A stretch of 9,862 nucleotides of DNA. Origin: Bacillota bacterium (GTDB lineage: Bacteria; Bacillota; Clostridia; Christensenellales; SZUA-584). Made by a program: the position numbers and the translations under genes. Positions 1-6,545 of the stretch are shown in pieces. The notes below the pieces were generated by a model. That model saw only the letters and a program-made list of their open reading frames with translations. It had not been told where the DNA came from and did no database searches. The DNA lies in NCBI GenBank assembly GCA_023415915.1, contig JAEZIZ010000128.1, positions 1 to 9,862 on the forward strand. The letters are read 5' to 3'. The number at the start of each line of letters is the position of its first letter. Position 1 is the stretch's first letter.

Positions 1-426
1 GGCGTCTAAGTCGCGTTCCATCTGCAGCTCGGCATGGTCGGTGCCGCAGCCCCAGTGAGCCGCCACCGCTCTGCCCGGCACGGAAGCCTCGTTTATTACG
101 AACAACCCCTTTTCATATCCAAACCGCGAGCACTCGGCGATAGCCTCTCTTAACAGCGCTTTAAATATGCCTCTGCGCCGGTAAGCGGGATGAACAAGCG
201 CGTTTACCTCTATATCCTCCCTGCCGGGTGCGAATACCGACAGAAGCGCTGTAAGCTTTCCGTACTCTTCGCACGTAAATATGCAATTCATATCTTTTTG
301 CGCGTTCATTGACGCATCAAGGTCTACATCCGCGCAGTATCCGTCGACGCCCGAACATTCGCGTATCAGCGCTTTCAAGCCCGATGCGATGTCATTGCCG
401 GCCCGACGGTACTTCTTTATGTCCAT
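1..426 (-). CDS. GNAT-family N-acetyltransferase, C-terminus cut by window edge
   Basis: This is a likely acetyl-CoA-dependent N-acetyltransferase of the GNAT fold; the acceptor substrate is unknown. I translated 142 residues from ATG at 426 with no stop before base 1. The key evidence is a motif A segment at about residues 74-96, with beta-strand 4 (VNALVHPAY) followed by the acetyl-CoA pyrophosphate-binding loop RRRGIF and helix KALLREA. After it comes a strand with ...GLFVINEAS and a WGC...ELQMERDL segment, resembling the usual GNAT end W-G-F-x(n)-E-x-x-M. The start is supported by a perfect AGGAGG 4 nt upstream, although this spacing is short. The gene lies only 8 nt past the EamA stop codon and the Shine-Dalgarno adjoins that TAG, so it is probably translationally coupled as the last visible member of an MFS-EamA-GNAT transcript. 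Whether the protein ends soon after residue 142 or continues into a second domain cannot be seen. Confidence 0.82.
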   Translation of the reverse strand, partial: MDIKKYRRAGNDIASGLKALIRECSGVDGYCADVDLDASMNAQKDMNCIFTCEEYGKLTALLSVFAPGREDIEVNALVHPAYRRRGIFKALLREAIAECSRFGYEKGLFVINEASVPGRAVAAHWGCGTDHAELQMERDLDA

Positions 427-434
427 GCCGCCTC

Positions 435-1370
435 CTAACTCTTAATCGATATGTCTGCAATCTCTTCCGAAATACGCGGCGCTCTTTCGCTGACAATGCC
501 CCATATGCTTATCAGTATCAGCGCCATTCCTGCGGCCTGTATAAGCTTAAGCTCCTCGCCCCCGAAAATAACGCCCGCAAATACGCTTACCACGGTCGTA
601 AGGTTGCAGAAGCTCGCGCTGCTGCTTGCCTTTACTTTGGAGAGCGCGTAGTTGTAGAAAAAGAACGCGGCTACCGACGACAGCGCGCTTAAATACAGCA
701 GCCCTGTTATTACTCCCGGCTGCAGCGCGTCGGTAAAGTAAGTTCCCAACGTTCCCACAGCGGCCGCTTCTGTGAGCCCTATCGCATTGAAAACTACGGC
801 GCCTGCGCATATCATTATAAAAGTCATCTCGACAGGCGCGCATTTTTGCGTCATTCTCTTTGCGAGAGGGCTGTAAAGCCCTTCCGCGATGACGGCCATA
901 ATCAGCAGCAGGTATCCTGATATATTGCCGCTCGCCGTGAATCCGCCCTCGCCTACTATCAGCGCGACGCCGGCGACAGACGCCGCTACCGCGAGCCACT
1001 GGCGCATTATGAGCCGTTCTTTCAATATGCGTACCGAAAACAGCGCTATCGCTATCGGCATAAGAGCTATCATCATGCCCGACTCGGACGACGACGTAAG
1101 CTTTATGCCGTACGTCTCGCCTATGAAATACACGGTAGGCTGCAGCAGTACTAGCGGCAGCATGGCTTTTATCTTGTACGCGCTTAAATTAAGCTTTATA
1201 ACTCCCGTCAACGCCAGTACAGCCATAATTGCCGCGGCCAGCAGGAACCGCAGCCCGAGCAGCTGAAATATGTCAAGATGCGCGAGCGTCTCCTTCGTAA
1301 ACAGGAAGGAAAAGCCGAATATAACCGATGAAACGGTAAGCATTACGTATGCAAGTGCTTTTTTGCTCAT
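435..1370 (-). CDS. EamA/DMT-family (RhaT/YdcZ-like) membrane exporter
   Basis: This is a ten-helix drug/metabolite transporter superfamily protein of 311 residues, the normal length for a two-repeat EamA permease. The first EamA repeat spans about residues 8-140 and starts with a helix containing the typical SSVIFGFSFLFTK signature. It ends with the ERL..RQW loop and the helix ASVAGVALIVG. The second repeat spans about 150-294 and ends with GEELKLIQAAGMALILISIWG, the classic last-helix pattern of the family. Relatives export amino acids, nucleosides or small drugs across the cytoplasmic membrane; substrate cannot be predicted here. The start at 1370 is supported by GAGG 6 nt upstream, and that GAGG overlaps the TGA stop of the upstream MFS gene (7-nt gap), indicating coupling. 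Its own TAG stop lies beside the Shine-Dalgarno of the GNAT gene. Isoleucine is written mostly as ATA, as in other non-oppA genes here. Confidence 0.93.
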   Translation of the reverse strand: MSKKALAYVMLTVSSVIFGFSFLFTKETLAHLDIFQLLGLRFLLAAAIMAVLALTGVIKLNLSAYKIKAMLPLVLLQPTVYFIGETYGIKLTSSSESGMMIALMPIAIALFSVRILKERLIMRQWLAVAASVAGVALIVGEGGFTASGNISGYLLLIMAVIAEGLYSPLAKRMTQKCAPVEMTFIMICAGAVVFNAIGLTEAAAVGTLGTYFTDALQPGVITGLLYLSALSSVAAFFFYNYALSKVKASSSASFCNLTTVVSVFAGVIFGGEELKLIQAAGMALILISIWGIVSERAPRISEEIADISIKS

Positions 1371-1377
1371 ATACGCC

Positions 1378-2637
1378 TCATTCCGCTGCGCTCTTTGCGC
1401 TTACTTTATCTATCTGCTTTTTGCCCGGCCCGGAACGGATCAGAGCTGTAAGCGCCATGCATCCCAACAGAGCGGTGCCCGTGATCACAACCCACGCAAT
1501 CGACAAACTGCTCGCCGTTATTACCCACCCTATCACCAGAGGAGACATCACTCTTCCCGTATTGGTAATAGCGTTGTATATAGAGTCCAGCCTTCCGCGG
1601 TGTGACGAAGGCAGCATGCCCGCCACGAACACGCCCGCGTCTATCGTCATGATGACCTCTCCCAGCGTGAATATAAACATCGAAACATAAAACAGGTATA
1701 GATCCTTTATTATTATGAGCATAGCAAACGCAGCCGCATACATAAGCGCTCCGGCAAGCGTGCCTGTAAGCGCTCTCGTCCTCCTGATAAAAGGCGTGAC
1801 AATAGGTGTCAGCACAATGACGAGCAGGCCGTTGAAGCTCGCAATAAAGCCATAACTTGAGGTATCCCCGAAAAGCGTCTCCATTTGAAGCGGCAGCGCA
1901 AAACACCATTGGCTGTATACGAACTGTATCACCATCATTATGAGAGCGAATACGACTATTATCTTGCGCTTCCAAAGAACGCTTAACAGCGACTCGTCCA
2001 CATACTTTTCAAGCTCCGGACGTCCGTTCTCGCCTTTTTGCGGCAGCGTCTCGGGTATGAAAACAATTATTAATACGGTAGAAACGATAGTGCTGATACC
2101 GTCGCCTATGAACAGCAGCGGCAGATTGCTGTCCATCATCAGGCCGCCTATCATAGGCCCGAACACAAACCCCAGATTAAGCCCCATATAGAGCAGCGCG
2201 TACGCTTCTTTTCTCTGTTCGCCGCTCGTCAAGTCCATTGTAACAGCTTCGAGCGCCGGATAAGTAAGCGCGAAACAATATGACGCGGCCATAATAAGGT
2301 AGGGCGTGATGCCGGATATCGGCACTAATCCGCATATAATATACGTCAGCGCCCCTAAAAACTGAAATACTACTATCAGCCTGCGCCTTCCGAATTTATC
2401 GGCAAGCTTACCGCCTATAAGCAATACCGGCATCTGCGTTGCCATCAGTATCGTTATGAACGTACCCGCTTCGTTTTCCGCAAATCCCAGCTTTACGGTC
2501 AGTATCATCGTAAGTAAAGGATGCACGAATGCGCCGAGGTTGTTCACAATCCGTGCCACAAACAGCACGTAAATCTCTTTTGGTAGGCCTTTATATCTGC
2601 CAAGCGATCTAAGAAACATTTTAAATGGCCTTAACAT
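1378..2637 (-). CDS. Major facilitator superfamily (MFS) transporter, drug-efflux type
   Basis: This is a twelve-helix MFS permease, probably an exporter. From the start chosen here it has 419 residues, normal for the family. MFS motif A sits between helices 2 and 3 as GGKLADKFGRRR (about residues 75-86 in this numbering). It is followed by a helix-5-like stretch (LNLGFVFGPMIGGLMM), a charged central cytoplasmic loop (ETLPQKGENG...WKRK) and a second half with the degenerate SHRGRLDSIYN loop. The start is uncertain. The reading frame is open up to an ATG at 2682, but that codon has no Shine-Dalgarno and sits against the oppA terminator. ATG at 2637 has AGGA 3 nt upstream, and ATG at 2619 has AAGG about 9 nt upstream. 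I prefer 2637. No convincing promoter is visible between the terminator and the gene, so expression may rely on read-through. The TGA stop lies inside the Shine-Dalgarno of the EamA gene. Substrate unknown. Confidence 0.9.
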   Translation of the reverse strand: MLRPFKMFLRSLGRYKGLPKEIYVLFVARIVNNLGAFVHPLLTMILTVKLGFAENEAGTFITILMATQMPVLLIGGKLADKFGRRRLIVVFQFLGALTYIICGLVPISGITPYLIMAASYCFALTYPALEAVTMDLTSGEQRKEAYALLYMGLNLGFVFGPMIGGLMMDSNLPLLFIGDGISTIVSTVLIIVFIPETLPQKGENGRPELEKYVDESLLSVLWKRKIIVVFALIMMVIQFVYSQWCFALPLQMETLFGDTSSYGFIASFNGLLVIVLTPIVTPFIRRTRALTGTLAGALMYAAAFAMLIIIKDLYLFYVSMFIFTLGEVIMTIDAGVFVAGMLPSSHRGRLDSIYNAITNTGRVMSPLVIGWVITASSLSIAWVVITGTALLGCMALTALIRSGPGKKQIDKVSAKSAAE

Positions 2638-2644
2638 ATTTCCT

Positions 2645-2660
2645 GCCGGCCTCTGCCGGC
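2645..2660 (-). promoter_or_regulatory. GC-rich hairpin directly before the MFS start
   Basis: Two copies of the self-complementary hexamer GCCGGC flank AGAG (minus-strand reading), giving a 6-bp all-GC stem with a tetraloop. It ends one base before the AGGA that serves ATG 2637. If that start is used, the hairpin lies in the leader and could limit ribosome access. If the ATG at 2682 is used, it is merely coding sequence. Seen directly; the role is inferred. Confidence 0.4.
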
Positions 2661-2687
2661 CCCCCTTGGTCAAATTTAACATTGCAT

Positions 2688-2738
2688 GACTACAAAAAAT
2701 ACAGCCCCGCTTTAGTCGCGGAGCTGTATCTTGTAGTC
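2688..2738 (-). terminator. Intrinsic terminator at the end of oppA
   Basis: Reading the minus strand, a 12-bp stem (arms 2718-2729 and 2699-2710, including one U-G wobble) closes a 7-nt loop and is followed by six consecutive U residues (2699-2694). The stem is perfect only as minus-strand RNA; on the plus strand the wobble becomes a C-A mismatch and no U run follows, so it works in the oppA direction. An outer perfect 8-bp inverted repeat (2731-2738 with 2688-2695) extends the structure and would absorb part of the U tract. It starts about 20 bp after the oppA stop. Confidence 0.9.
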
Positions 2739-2758
2739 TAAACGCGAACTAATTCGGT

Positions 2759-4477
2759 TTATTTAGCAGTCTTTACTGCTTCCCAGAACAGCTTGTTTGC
2801 CGTTCCTGTTACGCCATAGCCCGTGAAGTATGTCTGTGAAAGAACGTCGTCAGCGTAGAATACGATCGGGATCATGCCCATGTCATCCATGAGTATCTTC
2901 TCCGCTTCGTGATACTTCTGAGCGCGTACAGCCATATCCTTCTCTGTTCTTGCGGCGTCGATGAGAGCGTCATATTCAGCATTGCTGTATCCGCCGTCGT
3001 TGGTTCCCGCGCCCGTTTTGAAGAGGTCAAAGAACGTTGACGGATCGGTATAGTCGCCTATCCAGCCCTGACGCGTGATCTGGCAGTCCGTCGTCTTCCT
3101 GTATGTTACGAAAACGTCCCATTCCATTACGGATACGTTCACCTTAATTCCAAGGTTCTCTTCCCACATCTGCTTCAGAGCCGTAGCGACAGCTTCATGT
3201 CCCGTATTCGTGTTTAACGAGTATTCAAGCGTCGGGAAGCCTTTGCCATCCGGATATCCAGCTTCGGCAAGCAGTTCCTTTGCCTTAGCAACGTTAGCGG
3301 CATAATCTGTCGTCAGGTTTCCTCCGACAGCATCCCCTGCTGCCTTACGGAAATCTGTGCCCGCGCCGTTGTCCGGAATGCCCTCGGGAACAAGCGCATA
3401 AGCGGGCACGCGCGTGCCGTTGAACACTTGCTGATTGATATAATCACGGTCGATAGCGAGCGAAAGCGCCTGCCTTACTTTAGCGTCCTTAAGAACGTCA
3501 GGTCCGCCCTTCTTCTGCTGAAGCTGTACGTAATAAAGACCTATCTGACCATATCTATGGTACTCCGGGGTCTCCTGAAGCGCAGCAAGCTCGTCAACCG
3601 GCATCGAGTCGATCAGATCAAGCTCGCCCGACTTGAACGCAGCAAGCATCGCGTTGTCGTCGCTCATCAGTTTGAACGTCAGTTTGCCCATCTTCGTGGA
3701 ATCTTTATCCCAGTACTTATCGTTCTTCACCATGACGATCTGGTCTTCATGAGAGAACTCAGTCAGAATGTAACGGCCATTGAATACCTGTCCCTCAGCT
3801 TCCGTGGCCCATCCTTCGGGATTGGCGGAAACGATATCCTCGCGGAGAGGCATAAGGGTCGGGAACGCAAGCAGGTCCTTAACATAAGGAACGTTAGCGG
3901 TGATATCGAATTTGATCGTCTTTTCATCGACCGCTTCGACGCAGAGCTCTTCGGGAGTTACTACTTCGTCAAGCACGTCATATCCGTTCTTGAAGAAATC
4001 TGCTCCAATGTAGCCATAACCTGCGGCAACAGCCGGATCAACAAGCCTTCTCCAGGAATAAACGAAATCATTGGCGGTAACAGGCTCTCCGTCGCTCCAG
4101 AAGATGTCGTCGCGGAGCACGGCTGTCACAGTAGCGGAACCGTCTTCATTCTCAACGATGTCAACGCTTTTAGCCTGACCGAGTTCAAACGTTCCGTCAG
4201 TCTTAGCTCTGTAAAGACCTTCATACATATGTGTAATGTAGATCATGCCGTCGACTGTCTCGTTCAATGTCGGGTCAATCGTTGTCGGCTCGGATCCTAC
4301 GCATACCGTTGCTTCCTGAGCAACTTCCTGTACATCAGCCGGAGCTTCGCTACCCCCCGGCTCGGTGGATGTAACAGCCTCAGACGGAGATTCAGACGGC
4401 GTAGGGTTAGTGGTCGCGCAAGCGGCCATTGTGAAAACCATAGCAACCGCAAGAATCAGTGTCAAAATTTTCTTCAT
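2759..4477 (-). CDS. oppA: Oligopeptide-binding lipoprotein (ABC importer, family 5 SBP)
   Basis: This is the extracellular peptide receptor of the Opp importer, 572 residues, in the usual 530-600 range. Residues 1-19 form a lipoprotein signal peptide (MKK, then a hydrophobic stretch) with lipobox MAAC and lipidated Cys20. A Ser/Pro/Glu/Thr-rich tether follows to about residue 50. The mature domain shows family-5 hallmarks: LRDDIFWSDGEPVTANDFVYSW (117-142, of which the DGEPVTA core is diagnostic), KVRQALSLAIDRDYI (333-347) and GWIGDYTDPSTFFDLF (471-486), the last typical of OppA/MppA-like proteins. The start at 4477 has AAGGAGG 12 nt upstream and a closer GAAGG at about 8 nt. It is the last opp gene, 88 bp after oppF, and is followed by a strong terminator. 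Its codon use differs from its neighbours: of 25 isoleucine codons 14 are ATC, 8 ATT and only 3 ATA, consistent with high expression. Exact peptide preference is not readable. Confidence 0.96.
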   Translation of the reverse strand: MKKILTLILAVAMVFTMAACATTNPTPSESPSEAVTSTEPGGSEAPADVQEVAQEATVCVGSEPTTIDPTLNETVDGMIYITHMYEGLYRAKTDGTFELGQAKSVDIVENEDGSATVTAVLRDDIFWSDGEPVTANDFVYSWRRLVDPAVAAGYGYIGADFFKNGYDVLDEVVTPEELCVEAVDEKTIKFDITANVPYVKDLLAFPTLMPLREDIVSANPEGWATEAEGQVFNGRYILTEFSHEDQIVMVKNDKYWDKDSTKMGKLTFKLMSDDNAMLAAFKSGELDLIDSMPVDELAALQETPEYHRYGQIGLYYVQLQQKKGGPDVLKDAKVRQALSLAIDRDYINQQVFNGTRVPAYALVPEGIPDNGAGTDFRKAAGDAVGGNLTTDYAANVAKAKELLAEAGYPDGKGFPTLEYSLNTNTGHEAVATALKQMWEENLGIKVNVSVMEWDVFVTYRKTTDCQITRQGWIGDYTDPSTFFDLFKTGAGTNDGGYSNAEYDALIDAARTEKDMAVRAQKYHEAEKILMDDMGMIPIVFYADDVLSQTYFTGYGVTGTANKLFWEAVKTAK

Positions 4478-4504
4478 TTGGTTTACCTTCCTCCTTTTTT
4501 ATTT

Positions 4505-4525
4505 AACAGGCGCCTTCCGCCTGTT
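4505..4525 (-). promoter_or_regulatory. Intercistronic hairpin between oppF and oppA
   Basis: A perfect 8-bp stem (AACAGGCG / CGCCTGTT) closes a 5-nt loop, about 11 nt upstream of the oppA Shine-Dalgarno. On the oppA strand the hairpin is followed by an A-rich stretch with no U run, so it does not look like a terminator. Such hairpins before binding-protein genes in ABC operons often mark RNA processing or stabilisation that raises the receptor over the membrane parts; that role is inferred here. Confidence 0.55.
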
Positions 4526-4565
4526 GAAAACTAATATATAAACGAACGCCTTTGTCCCCTCGTTT

Positions 4566-5531
4566 TCAGATCTGTCCTGCAAAATGGCAGGCTACGTAAT
4601 GCCCTCTGCCATACTCCTTAAATTCGGGGCCTTTTTCTTCGCAGATGTCCTTCTTGTAAGGACACCTTGTGGAAAACACACAACCTTTTGGGGGATTAAG
4701 CGGGTTAGGTATTTCCCCTTCGAGTATTATGCGCTTTCTCGCCTTGTTAACCTTAGGATCAAAAACAGGTATCGCAGAGAGAAGCGCGCGCGTATAAGGA
4801 TGGATAGGATCCGAGAACAAACCTTTCGTACTGTTCAATTCTACTACCCTGCCAAGATACATTACGCCTATCCTGCTCGATATATGCTTTACGACCGCGA
4901 GGTCATGGGCAATAAACAGGTACGTAAGCCCAAGCTCTTCCTGCAGAGACTCAAGCATGTTGATTATCTGCGCCTGTATCGAAACGTCAAGCGCCGATAC
5001 CGGCTCGTCACAGACTATAAACTCAGGCTCGACAGCAAGCGCGCGCGCAATGCCTATGCGCTGGCGCTGACCGCCCGAAAACTCATGAGGATATCTCATC
5101 GCATGCTCGTTGTTAAGGCCGACTTCCTCCAGCAGCTTGAATATGCGCTCTTTGCGCTCGTCCTTGTCTTTGGCCAGTTCATGTATATCTATTGGCTCGC
5201 CTATTATGTCTCCTACCGTCATACGCGGGTCGAGCGACGCGTACGGGTCCTGAAATATGTACTGCATCTTGCGCCTGAAAGGCTTTATCTCTGAATTAGT
5301 TATATCCTGCCCGCCGTAAATTATTTTCCCGGCCGTAGGCTCATACAGCCGCAGTATCGTCCTTCCGATTGTGGTCTTGCCGCTGCCCGACTCTCCTACA
5401 AGCCCCAGCGTCTCTCCTTTATATATGTCAAAAGAAACGTCTTCGACGGCACGGAGCTGATTATGCCCGCGTTTCTCGCCCTTTATATAAAAGTGCTTTT
5501 TCAAGTTCTTTATTTCAAGCAGTTTTTCCAT
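4566..5531 (-). CDS. oppF: Oligopeptide ABC transporter ATPase OppF
   Basis: This is the second ATPase of the Opp importer; with OppD it forms the nucleotide-binding pair at the cytoplasmic face. The 321 residues show Walker A GESGSGKT (46-53), Q-loop YIFQDP (Q94), signature SGGQRQR (152-158), Walker B FIVCDEP (171-177) and switch histidine H209. The C-terminal oligo_HPY domain begins at HPYTRALLSAIP (244-255). Four cysteines there, C284, C290, C297 and C315, keep the spacing C-X5-C-X6-C-X17-C, identical to OppD. Known relatives with this domain bind a [4Fe-4S] cluster. I call this OppF and the upstream ATPase OppD from gene order and from the OppF-type N-terminus (NLKKHFYIKGEK, residues 9-20, with an insertion before the AV-D-VSF strand). 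The ATG has AAGGG about 10 nt upstream, and the gap after oppD is 22 nt. Confidence 0.95.
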   Translation of the reverse strand: MEKLLEIKNLKKHFYIKGEKRGHNQLRAVEDVSFDIYKGETLGLVGESGSGKTTIGRTILRLYEPTAGKIIYGGQDITNSEIKPFRRKMQYIFQDPYASLDPRMTVGDIIGEPIDIHELAKDKDERKERIFKLLEEVGLNNEHAMRYPHEFSGGQRQRIGIARALAVEPEFIVCDEPVSALDVSIQAQIINMLESLQEELGLTYLFIAHDLAVVKHISSRIGVMYLGRVVELNSTKGLFSDPIHPYTRALLSAIPVFDPKVNKARKRIILEGEIPNPLNPPKGCVFSTRCPYKKDICEEKGPEFKEYGRGHYVACHFAGQI

Positions 5532-5553
5532 TTTACGCTTCCCTTCTATTGCT

Positions 5554-6534
5554 CTACGCTTCCTTGTAGTGCAGCCAGCATGCCGAGTGGTGGCCTTCGT
5601 CCATCTTGAAATACGGAGGCTTCTCGGTGAGGCATACCTTCATGCATTTTTCGCAACGCGGAGCGAACGGACACCCTGCCGGAGGATGCATAAGATCTAC
5701 GGGAGAACCTTCAATGGGTTTTAGCGTTTCTTTTTCATCGACACCAAGCTTGGGCAGCGAACCTATCAGCCCTAACGTATACTGATGGCTCGGGTTTTCA
5801 AACAAAGTCTCGATTGGTCCGTACTCCACTATCTCTCCGCCATACATGATTATTATCTTGTCGCATATATCAGAAACGATACCAAGGTCATGCGTTATCA
5901 GCACGATACTCATCTTGGATTTTTGCTTAAGATCCTTCATTATCTCGAGTATCTGAGCCTGAATCGTAACGTCGAGCGCCGTAGTCGGCTCGTCCGCAAT
6001 CAAAAGCTTAGGCTCGCAGGCAAGCGCCATCGATATCATCGCACGCTGCCTCATGCCTCCCGAAAACTCGAACGGATACTGCTTTACCCTGCGGGCGGGG
6101 TTAGGTATACCAACGCTGCGCAGCAGCTCTATAGCGCGCACTTTCGCCGCCGCAGTATCCATTTTAAGATGAAGCTTCAGCGGCTCTTGCAACTGGTTTC
6201 CCACCGTATAGACCGGGTTAAGCGACGTCATCGGGTCCTGGAATATCATGGCTATCTTATTGCCGCGTATATCCCTCATCTCTTTTTCAGATAGAGATAT
6301 GATATCCTTACCGTCAAATTCGATGGAGCCGCCAACTATCTTTCCGGGGTTTTGAAGCAGCCGCATCACGGCGTAAACGGAAACGGATTTGCCGCTGCCG
6401 GATTCACCTACGATGCCTATCGCTTCCCCCTCGTCAAGATGCCACGATACGCCTCTTACGGCCTTTACCTCTCCGCCGGGGGTAAAAAACGAAACTCTTA
6501 AATCTTTTATGTCAAGCAAACGTTTATTTTCCAA
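5554..6534 (-). CDS. oppD: Oligopeptide ABC transporter ATPase OppD (TTG start)
   Basis: This is the first ATPase of the Opp importer, 326 residues. It has Walker A GESGSGKS (43-50), Q-loop MIFQDP (Q99), signature SGGMRQR (158-164; the Met variant is common in OppD/DppD), Walker B LLIADEP (177-183) and switch H215. The C-terminal oligo_HPY domain holds C288, C294, C301 and C319 in C-X5-C-X6-C-X17-C spacing, plus an extra C297, suggesting an iron-sulfur site. The start codon is TTG at 6534. An in-frame TAA lies immediately before it and the first downstream in-frame ATG is codon 57, already past Walker A, so TTG is the only sensible start. GAGGTG 8-9 nt upstream serves as Shine-Dalgarno and overlaps the TGA stop of oppC (11-nt gap). 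This indicates translational coupling. Confidence 0.95.
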   Translation of the reverse strand: MENKRLLDIKDLRVSFFTPGGEVKAVRGVSWHLDEGEAIGIVGESGSGKSVSVYAVMRLLQNPGKIVGGSIEFDGKDIISLSEKEMRDIRGNKIAMIFQDPMTSLNPVYTVGNQLQEPLKLHLKMDTAAAKVRAIELLRSVGIPNPARRVKQYPFEFSGGMRQRAMISMALACEPKLLIADEPTTALDVTIQAQILEIMKDLKQKSKMSIVLITHDLGIVSDICDKIIIMYGGEIVEYGPIETLFENPSHQYTLGLIGSLPKLGVDEKETLKPIEGSPVDLMHPPAGCPFAPRCEKCMKVCLTEKPPYFKMDEGHHSACWLHYKEA

Positions 6535-6545
6535 TTAGCTGCACC

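Noticed and set aside
2638..2682. N-terminal extension of the MFS protein to ATG 2682
   Set aside because: There is no Shine-Dalgarno, the codon abuts the terminator, and the added residues are polar and unlike MFS N-termini. Kept only as an alternative start.
4505..4525. Hairpin before oppA as an intrinsic terminator
   Set aside because: Neither strand has a U run after the stem; the oppA strand has an A-rich run instead.
3428..4534. Long plus-strand open frame (368 codons) opposite oppA
   Set aside because: It mirrors the oppA codons on the other strand, has no recognisable domain and is Arg/Ser/Val-rich in a way typical of antisense shadows; oppA is unambiguous.
4520..4565. Separate promoter for oppA from the TATATT-like sequence in the oppF-oppA gap
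   Set aside because: No -35-like hexamer lies 16-18 bp upstream (GAGGGG at the 17-bp position).
4584..5294. Plus-strand open frame (236 codons) opposite oppF
   Set aside because: It is Arg/Tyr-rich antisense of a well-defined ATPase, with no domain of its own.
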